A stretch of 64,000 bases of DNA. Source: Prevotellamassilia timonensis. GTDB lineage: Bacteria > Bacteroidota > Bacteroidia > Bacteroidales > Bacteroidaceae. The translations under genes were made by a program, and so were the position numbers. This document shows, in pieces, positions 9,750-18,513 of the stretch. The notes under the pieces were generated by a model. It had not been told where the DNA came from. It made no database searches and worked only from the letters and a program-made list of their open reading frames with translations. The stretch lies in the NCBI RefSeq assembly GCF_900106785.1, contig NZ_LT629845.1, positions 311,028-375,027 of the forward strand. Direction: 5' to 3'. The number at the start of each line of letters is the position of its first letter. The stretch's first letter is position 1.

Positions 9750-10496
9750 TTATTTCTTAACGTCGAACAGGTAAGTAACCTTGGCCACGATAGCGCCATT
9801 GTTTGAACGGCTGAACACGTCCTTCTTCGAGTTTTTGTATATGTCAGACAAACCATAGTAGTAACGTCCTTCTATCAGGAAGTGCCCTATGTTTGTGGTC
9901 AGTTCCATGCCAGCGCCAGCTGTGATGCCGTAGTCAAACTTCTTTTGTATGGGCATGCCATATTGAGCAAACATGCCGTTCGGCCTGTTGGGATTGCCCT
10001 CGCTGTCGAGTGTGAAAGCGCTGCTTTTTGTGTGCTCCTTAAAGCAGTAGCCCACTTGAGGCCCGGCCAGTACATATCCCATCAAGCCGCGCTTTTCGCG
10101 TCCCCATGCCAAGCGTGCTAAAACGGGCAGCTGAATGTAATGTAAGTCGCGTTGATAGGTGTCGGGCAATGGTTGTGACTGGGCGTCGAGCACATTCTCT
10201 CGCCAGCCGAGCGTGGCATAGTTCAATTCAAGTTGCAAAGCACAAAAAGCCTTGAAATAGCGTTCGCTCGTGAAGCGCGCCACCACACCAAATGTGGGGC
10301 CGTAGTGCCAGCTTTGCTTAATAGTAGGGTCAAATCCGATGCGGTTCATCGTCATACCACCCGATACGCCAATACAGATGTTGTGACGGGCTTCGCCAAT
10401 TTGGGCTTGGGCCAAGGCTGGCACCAAACACAGTAGCAGCCACATCAAAGTGCGTTTAATGTCAAGTGTGTGGAGTATCATAGTTCGGCGTATCAT
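9750..10496 (-). CDS. outer-membrane beta-barrel protein, PorT-like
   Basis: A 248-residue exported barrel protein. I place the start at 10496 because this ATG overlaps the TGA of the upstream LysM gene (ATGA), a sign of translational coupling; the frame stays open to 10547. The signal peptide ends at ALAQAQ. The rest shows alternating beta strands with aromatic girdles (HYGPTFGVVARFT, FLIEGRYYYGLSDIY) and a terminal strand AIVAKVTYLFDV, typical of the Bacteroidota OMP_b-brl_2/PorT fold. The role is unknown. Coupling to the LysM protein suggests the two act together at the cell envelope. Confidence 0.75.
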   Translation of the reverse strand: MIRRTMILHTLDIKRTLMWLLLCLVPALAQAQIGEARHNICIGVSGGMTMNRIGFDPTIKQSWHYGPTFGVVARFTSERYFKAFCALQLELNYATLGWRENVLDAQSQPLPDTYQRDLHYIQLPVLARLAWGREKRGLMGYVLAGPQVGYCFKEHTKSSAFTLDSEGNPNRPNGMFAQYGMPIQKKFDYGITAGAGMELTTNIGHFLIEGRYYYGLSDIYKNSKKDVFSRSNNGAIVAKVTYLFDVKK

Positions 10497-12193
10497 TGGG
10501 CAGCTATTTTCACAATGCTCATATCCTTCTTGAAACGTACCAACCACATGCTGCGGCTCACGTAGCCACCATTGCCGCCCACGGTTATAAATCGAGGCTC
10601 AGATTGCAGTTTGGGTTGTGCTGCCACGCTGCCTTCTTGCGGTGATTGTGTGTTGAAGTCGTAGCCGTATGTGGCCATGCCGCCAAGAAATCCACGGGCA
10701 AAATCATAGCCCAATGGCGCCATGCGCGGAGTGCACTTTACAAAGTCGCTCTTAAACCATGTCTCGTAATTGGCGCGGAAAGCTTTGGCTGCTGCGGTGT
10801 AGGGATAATAATAATTAGACGTCAGTATGTAGGTGTCGGCGGCATGTATCAAATTGCGGTCGGTGCCCTCTGTGCTTGGCAGCCAAGTGTCAAAACCCAA
10901 AAGCGAGATAGAGGATTCGGGCAGCATCTTTTGCAGTTCGGTTGTCTTGGCCAGCATCTGCTTCATGGTGGCCTCGCTGGCATCATCGGGCACGATGATG
11001 TATTCGCCGCGTTTCTTGCCTAAAAGTGCCACGTTTATTTGTTGGGCCGTAGAGCTTGATGCCAAACTAATCACATCATAACCGGCGCTGCCCAACCGGC
11101 GCTGCAATGATTCGCTGAAATTCTTTTTGCTGCCATTGCCGCTGTGCAGCATGATAACGTGTGTCTGCTTTTTGAAGTTTGTCATGAACAAGTCAATGGC
11201 CAGCGATGTCTCGTAAGATGCGGGCGTGTTCACCACAAACACTTCGGGGCGATAGTCAACCTGTGGCACCTTCGACGAGAATGGAACCGCCACTTTTGTG
11301 TGCTTTGACGACACAGCTGTTACATCGGTAAAGTGGGTGGGGTACAATGGGCCTACTATTACGTCGGGCGACTGCAACATGACTTGCACCATTTGCTGCG
11401 CAATGCTCGCATCGGGGGCGGGTTCGTTGTAGACGTTTATGACCACATTCGTGCCCGCCTTCTTGAGTTCGTCAACTCCCATGAGCAGACCGCGATAAAA
11501 CTCAACGCTGCGCACATTTTCAACCCCATTGCCCAACATGGGCAGAATAACGGCCACGCGGATTGTGGCAAGTCCGGTATACTTGGGTTTGGGAGGGTAA
11601 ACTTTGACGGGAATGCGCAGTGTGACGCCTTTCTTGAGTCCCCCGTCTTGCTTCAGAATGGGGTTGGCCTCAATCAGTTCGTCAACGGTAATGCCGTTGG
11701 CCTTGGCTATGCCGTAGGCAGTGTCTTTCTTCTTTACCTTGTACTCCTTATAGGTTATTTTCGGTTGAGGCTTGTTGGCCCCCACGGTGGTGTATGTCAC
11801 CTTCGAGGGGTTGACAGGCTGTTGCTCTTGTTGCTTCAGGGCAGCCTCTTTCTGCTTGGCTGCGGCAGCGCGTTGTGCCGGGGTGGGAGCAGGTTCTGCA
11901 CCGCCTGGCACGTAAGGCACGTTAATTACTTGACCCGACTGCACATAGTCGGGCTGTACGCCCGGATTAAGACTGAGTAGATGGTCGAGCGTAGTGCCAT
12001 GGCGATGGGCTATGCCCAATATAGTCTCGCCTGGTTGTACAGTGTATTTCTCAATCTTTTCGGTGCGCTGTTGTGCCATAGCTTGTCGGGGGGCGGCAAT
12101 GCCGATGCACACGCAGAGCGTGAGTATGTAATAGAGTCTTCGCAGTTTCACGGTTATTGTTGTTTTATGGATATAAGTAGGCATTCGCATCAC
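10493..12193 (-). CDS. LysM and periplasmic-binding-fold envelope protein
   Basis: A 566-residue exported protein. After a signal peptide (cleavage near RQAMAQQ) come two LysM modules: YTVQPGETILGIAHRHGTT (about residues 48-95) and YKVKKKDTAYGIAKANGIT (about 150-198), which bind peptidoglycan. From about residue 205 the sequence has a type-1 periplasmic-binding-protein fold (IRVAVILPMLGNG, SPDVIVGPLYPTHF). This combination recalls LpoA-like penicillin-binding-protein activators and Bacteroidota proteins annotated as LysM/ABC substrate-binding. Anchoring to the wall is well supported; the ligand is not. ATGs at 12193, 12190 and 12184 are all possible starts. Confidence 0.75.
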   Translation of the reverse strand: MMRMPTYIHKTTITVKLRRLYYILTLCVCIGIAAPRQAMAQQRTEKIEKYTVQPGETILGIAHRHGTTLDHLLSLNPGVQPDYVQSGQVINVPYVPGGAEPAPTPAQRAAAAKQKEAALKQQEQQPVNPSKVTYTTVGANKPQPKITYKEYKVKKKDTAYGIAKANGITVDELIEANPILKQDGGLKKGVTLRIPVKVYPPKPKYTGLATIRVAVILPMLGNGVENVRSVEFYRGLLMGVDELKKAGTNVVINVYNEPAPDASIAQQMVQVMLQSPDVIVGPLYPTHFTDVTAVSSKHTKVAVPFSSKVPQVDYRPEVFVVNTPASYETSLAIDLFMTNFKKQTHVIMLHSGNGSKKNFSESLQRRLGSAGYDVISLASSSTAQQINVALLGKKRGEYIIVPDDASEATMKQMLAKTTELQKMLPESSISLLGFDTWLPSTEGTDRNLIHAADTYILTSNYYYPYTAAAKAFRANYETWFKSDFVKCTPRMAPLGYDFARGFLGGMATYGYDFNTQSPQEGSVAAQPKLQSEPRFITVGGNGGYVSRSMWLVRFKKDMSIVKIAAQ

Positions 12194-12580
12194 GCATTAG
12201 CTGATATGTCTTGGCATATTGCTTGGTTGCATGCGTTCAAGTTTCATCATTCGCGTAGTCTGCCACGTTCGTTCTTCAAGCTTGAATTTCTGAATTAGAC
12301 TCAGCGTTCAATACATATCAACTTAATTGATTTAGAACGCCTGCTTAGCTCCTCATTTGAATGCAAAATTACATAAAAGATAGCATTCGCGCCTTTACAT
12401 ATAAAAGAAAATCGTACATTTGAACTTGCAAAGCATCAAAAGAGCCTTGCCAAGCGGGCGATGTGACTGAAAACAAAAGGTTATAAATGCGCCCGGAAAC
12501 GCGCTTGTAGCATGGAGACATTCTGTCAACGCGTTATGGAATAATACTGAACACCAACTTATACACCATATATTAAACTG
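12194..12580. other. divergent intergenic region
   Basis: 387 bp between the LysM gene (minus) and the PD40 gene (plus). CAAAATTA (12364-12371) reads TAATTTTG on the minus strand and TACATTTG (12415-12422) lies on the plus strand; both fit the TAnnTTTG -7 box, making a plausible divergent promoter pair with long leaders. I see no clear RNA gene or repeat. Confidence 0.4.
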
Positions 12581-13855
12581 ATGCAAACCACAATGAAACG
12601 ATTGATATGTGCCGTATGCTTGTTGGCATTTGGCTTGAGTTCGCCTGTATTGGCACAGAAAAAAAAGACAAATGCGGCGGCAGTGCCCAAGCAGTCGGCT
12701 GAACAACTGATACAGAATTATCGCTTTAGTGATGCCGCCCGTGTGCTGCAGCGCGAGATTGATGCAGCCCGTGCAGCAGGCCGTTCAACAGAGCGTTTGG
12801 AGGCCGACTTGCAACGTGCTAATATGGGGGCAGACATGTTGCGCGGTACAGAGCGCGTGGTCTTTGTTGACAGTTTCAAGGTAGGACGGCAGCAGGTGCT
12901 TGCCTCTTTGCGCTTGTCACGAGGAGCCGGACAAATAGTAAAAATGAAAACCGAGGCGTCAAACTTGCGTGTGCAACCTGCCGAATTGGGCACAACGGGC
13001 TATATCAACGAGTTGAAAGACCGCATAGTGTTTGCTGCCGCCGACAGTGCGCACGACAATGTGTTGCTGCACGAGGCTTATCGCTCGGGCAATGGTTGGG
13101 GCAGGGCAGTGCCGCTTGAGGGCATGCAAGACGGTGCCACTTGTCAGGACTTCCCCTTCTTGATGCCTGATGGTGTGACACTTTATTATGCGGCACAAGG
13201 CGAGGGCTCTTTAGGTGGCTACGATATATTTGTAACGCGTTACAATGCCGACACCAAGCAGTTCTTGAAAGCCGAAAATATGGGTATGCCTTTCAATTCG
13301 CCTGCCAATGACTATATGTTGGCCATTGACGAGCAAAACAATTTGGGGTGGTTGGTGACTGACCGTCATCAAGAGGCCGACAGCGCTTGTGTTTACGTGT
13401 TTGTGCCTAATGCCACACGCGAGGTGTACGAAATGAGTGATGCCAACCGCAGCCAGGTGCTCCATGCGGCCCAACTGCACGCCATTGCCGACACGCAAAC
13501 TGACGCTGAGGTGGTAAAACAAGCTCAGGCGCGTCTTGCTGCCCTGAAGTCAGCTAATGTCACAGAACAAGGCGAAAAGGCACGCCTCTATGTGATAAAT
13601 GACAAAATGGTGTATACACGGTTGTCGCAGTTTCGCAGCGAGGCGGCACGACGCATAGCCGAACAAGCCGACCGCACAAGCGATGAAATAGAGCGCTTGC
13701 AGCAGATGTATGACCGCTTGCAGCAGCAAGTGGCTGCTGGGGGGCGCACTGAGTCGGTGACCAACCAGCTATTGCAAATAAATAAGGAATTGCCTGCGCT
13801 GAAGGTGCAGCTGCACACGTTGGAAAAGAATATGCGCAAGGCTGAACTACAATAA
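12581..13855 (+). CDS. exported PD40-repeat protein with C-terminal coiled coil
   Basis: A 424-residue exported protein. A signal peptide (KRLICAVCLLAFGLSSPVLAQ) follows either the first Met or the Met at 12593. Residues about 155-285 carry WD40-like/PD40 beta-propeller repeats: FPFLMPDGVTLYYAAQGEGS, GGYDIFVTRYN and NLGWLVTDRH are the family hallmarks also seen in OmpA-linked Bacteroidota proteins. Residues about 345-424 are strongly charged and heptad-like (RTSDEIERLQQMYDRLQQQ), a probable coiled coil. No OmpA domain is present. The function is unknown, probably periplasmic or surface-associated. The nucleoside phosphorylase follows after 40 bp and may be co-transcribed. Confidence 0.75.
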   Translation: MQTTMKRLICAVCLLAFGLSSPVLAQKKKTNAAAVPKQSAEQLIQNYRFSDAARVLQREIDAARAAGRSTERLEADLQRANMGADMLRGTERVVFVDSFKVGRQQVLASLRLSRGAGQIVKMKTEASNLRVQPAELGTTGYINELKDRIVFAAADSAHDNVLLHEAYRSGNGWGRAVPLEGMQDGATCQDFPFLMPDGVTLYYAAQGEGSLGGYDIFVTRYNADTKQFLKAENMGMPFNSPANDYMLAIDEQNNLGWLVTDRHQEADSACVYVFVPNATREVYEMSDANRSQVLHAAQLHAIADTQTDAEVVKQAQARLAALKSANVTEQGEKARLYVINDKMVYTRLSQFRSEAARRIAEQADRTSDEIERLQQMYDRLQQQVAAGGRTESVTNQLLQINKELPALKVQLHTLEKNMRKAELQ

Positions 13856-13895
13856 AGACCAGAGGGCTGTGTGCTCTCGCGAAAATGACGATATC

Positions 13896-14777
13896 ATGAC
13901 TAAAACACCTATTGCGCCCTCGGAGTTGATTATAAATTCCGATGGCAGTATCTTTCATTTGCACGTTAAACCCGAGCAGTTGGCCGACAAGGTAATTCTT
14001 GTGGGCGACCCTGGGCGTGTGCCGCTTGTGGCTTCACATTTTGACACGAAAGAGTGTGATGTGTCAAACCGCGAATTTCGTACCATAACGGGCACCTATC
14101 ATGGAAAGCGCATCACGGTGGTGTCAACAGGGATAGGGTGTGACAATATAGACATTGTAGTGAATGAACTCGATGCCTTGGCAAACATCGATTTTGCCAC
14201 ACGCACCATAAACGATAACTTGCGCCAACTTGAGTTGGTGCGCATTGGCACTTGTGGCGGTTTGCAACCCAACACGCCCGAGGGTACTTTCATTGCCAGC
14301 GAAATCAGTATAGGGTTTGATGGTTTGCTCAACTTTTATGCGGGTCGTAATGAGGTGGCAGACCTCCCGCTCGAAGCTGCATTTCTTAAACACATGAATT
14401 GGCATGGCACCCAGTGTATAGCCCATCCTTATGCCGTGCATGCCAATGAGGAGTTGCTCAACCGTATAGCGGCCGACGACATGGTGCGCGGCATCACCAT
14501 CGCCTGTGGCGGATTTTTCGGGCCACAGGGGCGCCAGGTGCGTTTGCCATTGGCCGACCCTGAGCAAAACAACAAGATTGAGGCATTTGAGTATGAGGGC
14601 AAGCGCATCACCAATTTTGAGATGGAGAGCAGTGCCGTTGCCGGTCTGTCGCTCTTGATGGGGCATAAGGCACTTACTTGCTGCATGGTGATAGCCAATC
14701 GTGTGGCGCATCGTGCCAATCCTAATTATAAGAACAGTATTGACACACTCATCAAGTTGGTACTCGATCGTATATGA
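13896..14777 (+). CDS. nucleoside phosphorylase (uridine phosphorylase-like)
   Basis: A 293-residue member of the PNP/UDP family, which reversibly splits nucleosides with phosphate to base and ribose-1-phosphate for salvage. VGDPGRVP (about residues 35-42) contributes phosphate binding. RIGTCGGLQ (about 116) and FEMESSAVAGL (about 240) form the base and ribose pockets. I choose the ATG at 13896 (MTKTPIAPSEL) over 13869, since the upstream codons do not resemble the family. Members of this Bacteroidota branch are usually annotated as uridine phosphorylase, but purine specificity cannot be ruled out from sequence. Confidence 0.88.
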   Translation: MTKTPIAPSELIINSDGSIFHLHVKPEQLADKVILVGDPGRVPLVASHFDTKECDVSNREFRTITGTYHGKRITVVSTGIGCDNIDIVVNELDALANIDFATRTINDNLRQLELVRIGTCGGLQPNTPEGTFIASEISIGFDGLLNFYAGRNEVADLPLEAAFLKHMNWHGTQCIAHPYAVHANEELLNRIAADDMVRGITIACGGFFGPQGRQVRLPLADPEQNNKIEAFEYEGKRITNFEMESSAVAGLSLLMGHKALTCCMVIANRVAHRANPNYKNSIDTLIKLVLDRI

Positions 14778-15083
14778 TATCTGTTGGCAAAATTCTTAGC
14801 TAACGGGTTATCAAGTACGTGTTGGAGCAGTCGCGCCCTGTAAGGTTGGGGTGTGCAAAACATACACCAAACGCTACCTCTAATGGGGGTGACGCGTCTC
14901 GCGTCGGGATTTTTTCGGCAGCCTCGTTCCTTTGGAAAAGATGCAGCTATTGTTTAGTGGGGGTCGTATTTCCCTCCCCTTTCTCTATCCCGATGAACGC
15001 GAGACGCGTCGCCCCCATTAGTGTTTGAGTCTGTTCGCATGTTTACGTTTCATCGGCAATAACTCTAAATATAATTGTGCAAA
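14778..15083. other. intergenic region holding MITE-like copy 2
   Basis: Between the phosphorylase stop and locus B, the only structure I recognise is the 140-bp inverted-repeat element listed separately. No ORF is credible. Confidence 0.5.
14881..15020. repeat. GACGCGTC inverted-repeat element, copy 2 (MITE-like)
   Basis: Bounded by TAATGGGGGTGACGCGTC (from 14881) and GACGCGTCGCCCCCATTA (to 15020), 140 bp overall, against 141 bp for the copy at 2325. The arms match that copy but the interior (about 14910-14990) does not. The preceding bases AAACGCTACC are shared with copy 1, suggesting that either the element or its target extends outward. Confidence 0.7.
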
Positions 15084-15569
15084 TTGTCTACACTCTACAC
15101 TTTTTGTAGTTAATAGATTGATTATCAGTGATTTATGGAGCGTAGATACTATCTGCACTTATCTGCACTTTGTCTACACTCATCTGCACTTTGTCTGCAC
15201 TCATCTACACCTTGTCTACACTCATCTACACTTTGTCTGCACTCGTCTGCACGCATCTACACTTATCTGCACAAGTGCCTGCCCCCATCTACTTTTCGAC
15301 GTATTTGTCGGCATAGACATGCTAACAAATGGGTTCAGCCAATGGCGTTGTACGCTTATGAGGGGGAGACATTTCTGTTGCTCTGAAAGAAAATCTTCTC
15401 CCCCTATGCCAGGCCATGCAGCTGGCGTGACTGTTTGAACCAGTGTGTGTGGGTGTGTAGACAAAGTGACGAGTGCAGACATGAGTGTAGGTAATTTAGC
15501 GTGTTGTCTACACTTCGCAAAATCCTGATAATCATGAGCTTAGGTGTGTAGAGTGCAGAGTGTAGACAA
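15084..15569. repeat. paired-arm repeat element, locus B, with iteron array
   Basis: The left arm starts with TTGTCTACAC (15084-15093) and includes TTGATTATCA. The right arm runs from TTGTCTACAC (15504-15513) through TGATAATCA (15526-15534) to GTGTAGACAA (15560-15569). Adjacent to the left arm, about 15147-15272 holds about twelve direct repeats of TCTRCAC spaced 10 or 11 bp, close to one helical turn. Near the right arm the word appears inverted (GTGTAGAC, GTGCAGAC, about 15452-15490). Between them GGGGGAGA pairs with TCTTCTCCCCC around the conserved TGTTGCTCTG motif (15376-15385, minus-strand CAGAGCAACA). An ORF over the array reads as low-complexity LHSSALCLHSS and is an artefact. Confidence 0.75.
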
Positions 15570-15715
15570 AATGACACTTTATAAAATATAGCGCATTGAT
15601 ACAGTAGATTCCTCAACACCAAGGGGTGAATTCGTCAAACACTTTGTGCACAATATTGCACTCGTTAGTTGACTTTGCCTTAGATGCTATTTTCCTGAAT
15701 AATGCTTCCATGTCA

Positions 15716-15745
15716 TTTGTACCTTATAAGAAAGTGGTATTTTTG
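15716..15745 (+). promoter_or_regulatory. promoter of the YeiH-family gene
   Basis: TTTG (15716-15719), an 18-bp gap and TATTTTTG (15738-15745) match the Bacteroidota promoter. The box lies 27 bp before the ATG at 15773, which supports that start over the upstream one at 15626. Confidence 0.65.
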
Positions 15746-15772
15746 CAGCAAATAATATTTAAGCGTCAAGTC

Positions 15773-16858
15773 ATGAAATTGAAAAAATTGAGCTATATCT
15801 TCATTGTCGTTGTGCTGTCAGCCTTCCTGTTTCTGAGCTTTATTGTTGACACCTTCAATGTAGATGCCGGTTGTTTGAGTAGTGTATTGAAGAAAGTTTC
15901 ATCACCATTCGTGTTGGCTGTTGGAATTGTTTTTGCCATGTTGATGGGTGAAGTTTATTCTAAATTCAACAAGCTGATGTCGAAGAAAATGTTGCAGTAT
16001 TCAGTTGTAGCCCTTGGTTTCGGAATGAATATTGAAAAAGCCCTGGCTTCTGGTTGGGAAGGCATGTTGTTGACAGTAGTCAGCGTGTTTGCCACGTTGG
16101 GTCTTGGGTGGGTTATTGGCCGGAAACTCCTCGGTGTGGACTCGGAAACGAGTTATTTGCTGAGTTCTGGCACAGCGATATGTGGCGGTTCAGCCATTGC
16201 TGCGGTCGGTTCTGCGCTGAATGCGAAATCAGAAAATCTTTCTGTGGCATTGGCAGTGGTGTTTGTGCTTAATGCCCTGGCTTTGTTTCTGTTCCCCAGC
16301 ATAGGTTCAGCTTTGGGCATGAGCATGAAACAATTTGGAATGTGGGCAGCCATAGCCATACATGACACATCGTCTGTTGTCGGCGCTGGTGCTGCTTATG
16401 ACCAACTGCACCCGGAACTTGTTTCGTCACAAGGCGTCAGCGCGTTGGAGTTGGCTACAACTATCAAGTTGACCCGTGCCTTGTGGATTGTTGTTTTGGT
16501 GTTGCTGACGCCCTTTTTCATGAAAAGTCACTTTGCAAACAATGTGAGGGGCAAAGCATGGTACAGGAATATTCCGACCTTTATTGTATGGTTTTTGCTT
16601 GCGATTTTGTTCAATACCTATGTATTGAGTAATTCCTCTCTTTTGGGAGAGGAGGTAGCAAATATTGGAGGAAATTTCAGTCGCATGGTTGCTGATTTGG
16701 CAAAACACATGATTACGCTTTCCATGTTCTTTATAGGTGCCTCTCTTACTATCAATACTTTAAGAAAGGTTGGATTGAAACCTATGATTCAAGGTGTTGT
16801 GTTGTGGATATGTGTAAGCACCATTAGTCTTGCTTTCATCATTAGTTGCAGATTTTGA
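15773..16858 (+). CDS. YeiH-family putative sulfate exporter
   Basis: A 361-residue integral membrane protein with about ten hydrophobic segments. The YeiH/UPF0324 signatures are clear: SSGTAICGGSAIAAV (about residues 123-137) and AIHDTSSVVGAGAAY (about 195-210). The family is annotated as putative sulfate exporter on limited evidence, so the substrate is uncertain. I choose the ATG at 15773 (MKLKKLSYIFIV) because the promoter at 15738-15745 would place the transcription start after the longer 15626 start. Its base composition looks more A/T-rich than neighbouring genes, which may hint at a separate history. Confidence 0.85.
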   Translation: MKLKKLSYIFIVVVLSAFLFLSFIVDTFNVDAGCLSSVLKKVSSPFVLAVGIVFAMLMGEVYSKFNKLMSKKMLQYSVVALGFGMNIEKALASGWEGMLLTVVSVFATLGLGWVIGRKLLGVDSETSYLLSSGTAICGGSAIAAVGSALNAKSENLSVALAVVFVLNALALFLFPSIGSALGMSMKQFGMWAAIAIHDTSSVVGAGAAYDQLHPELVSSQGVSALELATTIKLTRALWIVVLVLLTPFFMKSHFANNVRGKAWYRNIPTFIVWFLLAILFNTYVLSNSSLLGEEVANIGGNFSRMVADLAKHMITLSMFFIGASLTINTLRKVGLKPMIQGVVLWICVSTISLAFIISCRF

Positions 16859-16935
16859 AATCTGCTGTGATTGGGCGGGGCGCATTGGCCTCTTGACATA
16901 AGTGTGTAAATATAAGTTGGTACCTCAAAATAGTC

Positions 16936-17049
16936 GATATGCCTTGGTGCAGTGTTTGTTCCTGAAGTTTAGGTTGAAGATTGCGGCTACGTGAGCGACG
17001 AAACCTGAACTTATGTGACAAACATTGCACCAAGGCATATCGACTGATG
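16936..17049. repeat. long hairpin element H1 (apex GGCTACGTGAGCGA)
   Basis: Arms of about 44 bp, from AGTCGATATGCCTTGGTGCA to the inverse TGCACCAAGGCATATCGACT, enclose GCGGCTACGTGAGCGAC (about 16983-16999). The apex is a diverged version of the GGCTATGTGACCGA apex in elements at 17.7, 44.1, 55.5 and 61.6 kb, although the arms are unrelated in sequence. It lies between two convergent genes and could also act as a terminator. Confidence 0.6.
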
Positions 17050-17086
17050 TTGGACATGGTGATATAAACTATGTTTGAATAACTGG

Positions 17087-17686
17087 TTAGTAATAAAGCT
17101 GGTAGTTTTTATCTTGCATTCTCTTTTCGATATAGTCCCAGTTGACAAGATTCCAGAAGTTTTTGATATAATCGCCTCGTCTGTTCTGATAATCAAGGTA
17201 ATAGGCGTGTTCCCACACGTCGATACACATGAGAGGTCTCATGTTGCGGGTAATGGGATTGCCTGCATTTGGCTCTGGCACAATTTGCAGCACATTGTTG
17301 GCATCGAGTGCCAGCCATACCCAACCAGAACCAAAGAGCGTGGCTGCGGCGTTTGAGAATTCGGATTTGAATGCGTCTACGCTACCAAATCGCGCAACAA
17401 GCGCCTGTGTAAGCAAAGGGCTGATGGTTGTTGGGGTGGGGGTGAGTTGCTTGAAGAAAATGATGTGATTGAAAGCCTGTGCGGCATTGTTATAAAGCGC
17501 ACCTTGGGCTTTTGTAATCATGTCCTTCAGTTTCATGTCGGCAAAAGGCGTGCCTTCAATCATGCGGTTGACATTGTCGAGATAAGTTTGCAGATGTTTG
17601 CCATAGTGGTAATTCAGCGTGTCAGCGCTCATGGCTGGTGCCAGAGCGTCCAGCGCATACGGTAATTCGGGCAGCAGGTGTTTCAT
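17087..17686 (-). CDS. sodB: superoxide dismutase [Fe], Fe/Mn family
   Basis: A 199-residue cytoplasmic superoxide dismutase that converts superoxide to peroxide and oxygen. The metal ligands are all present: His27 (YHYGKH), His74 (AFNHIIFF), Asp156 and His160 (DVWEHAYYLDY). The Gln in NNAAQAFNH, placed before the second His, is the iron-type second-sphere position, although Bacteroidales enzymes of this family are often cambialistic. Length and start are normal. It stands alone, with hairpin elements on both sides (16936-17049 and 17696-17885). A near-consensus -7 box (GACCTTTG on the minus strand, about 17948) lies far upstream, beyond the second hairpin. Confidence 0.93.
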   Translation of the reverse strand: MKHLLPELPYALDALAPAMSADTLNYHYGKHLQTYLDNVNRMIEGTPFADMKLKDMITKAQGALYNNAAQAFNHIIFFKQLTPTPTTISPLLTQALVARFGSVDAFKSEFSNAAATLFGSGWVWLALDANNVLQIVPEPNAGNPITRNMRPLMCIDVWEHAYYLDYQNRRGDYIKNFWNLVNWDYIEKRMQDKNYQLYY

Positions 17687-17695
17687 AGGGCTTTT

Positions 17696-17885
17696 GTTTT
17701 TAAGGGCGGTTCTAATAATTCTGAAATAGGGATTTGTTCTCTATCGGAAGCGTATTTTTGCAAGCAAGCGAAGGAGCATAGCGGGCTATGTGACTGAGCT
17801 TGCTTACGAAAAGACGCTTTCGAGAGAGAATAAATCACATTTCAGAATAGGAGAACTCTAAATCAGAATTTTTAGAACCGCCCTT
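17696..17885. repeat. hairpin element H2 (apex GGCTATGTGAC)
   Basis: About 190 bp, from AGGGCGGTTCTAATAATTCT to the inverse AGAACCGCCCT. It has a second pair of internal arms (TATCGGAAGCG with CGCTTTCGA) and an apex GAGCATAGCGGGCTATGTGAC (about 17773-17795). The element at 44075-44262 has the same ends and apex with different inner stems that still pair. It lies just upstream of sodB, in its leader or promoter region. Confidence 0.7.
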
Positions 17886-18513
17886 TAGGGTTTGTAAATA
17901 AGTTTACGCGTCAACTTTTATGCCAACGCGTAATTCATTCTCTATTTGCAAAGGTCGTGCTTTATGTGATACCGCGCCACAAAAAATGTGTTTTTTGTGA
18001 TAGATTTGTGTTTTTTTGAAATATTTGCCCCACGCTCTCGATAGAGGGGATATATTATTGTAGCCTTGTTTTTTTGATATGAAGTGGGCGGGTGCCCTAT
18101 TGGGGCATCATGGCTTACAGGCAAACGTTAGTTTTTAAGTGGGTGTTCGTAATTATTCTCATATTTACTATGTGGGGATAATATCGAACACTCGCTTTTC
18201 TGATGTGGCGAAAGATGTATTCAGTGGGGGGGCACCCCTTGCTATGTTAGACTTAAAAACTATCCTGAAGTGTGAAAAAGATGTCCGTTTTGTTTACACT
18301 CGTATATTCAATTCTCAAAAAAAATTTATGGTGTATTGAGTTTCTATGTTGTGCTGTCACATAATGGATTTTTGATTATATCTTTGTATTAAGAAAAGGT
18401 GCATGAGGCGTACTGCAACTTTGGTTGGGGCGCCGTCGGGTATCTTGGTCTGGCGGCTTGTTTGGCGCCAGACACGTCATGATGTACATTACACAGCTTA
18501 TTACCAGAGGCTT
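17886..18513. other. A/T-rich intergenic region with short inverted repeats
   Basis: No convincing gene. Short frames of 60-66 codons exist on both strands but resemble nothing I know. Short inverted repeats are visible: AGTTTTTAAGT (18129-18139) with ACTTAAAAACT (18251-18261), and between them GTGTTCG with CGAACAC. GTGGGTGTTC here resembles the outer end of hairpin element H4 (AAGTAGGTGTTC), so this may be a decayed member. Confidence 0.35.

Noticed and set aside
15147-15272. Possible CRISPR array
   Set aside because: The repeats are only 7-11 bp with no spacers of uniform length and no cas genes nearby.
15135-15386. Plus-strand ORF with LHSSALCLHSS repeats at locus B
   Set aside because: It is the translation of the TCTRCAC array. 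It has low complexity, no promoter, and no match to any protein pattern I know.
17942-18339. Two short ORFs (60 and 66 aa) in the sodB to lipoprotein gap
   Set aside because: They have no family resemblance and no promoter at a sensible distance, and they overlap short inverted repeats.
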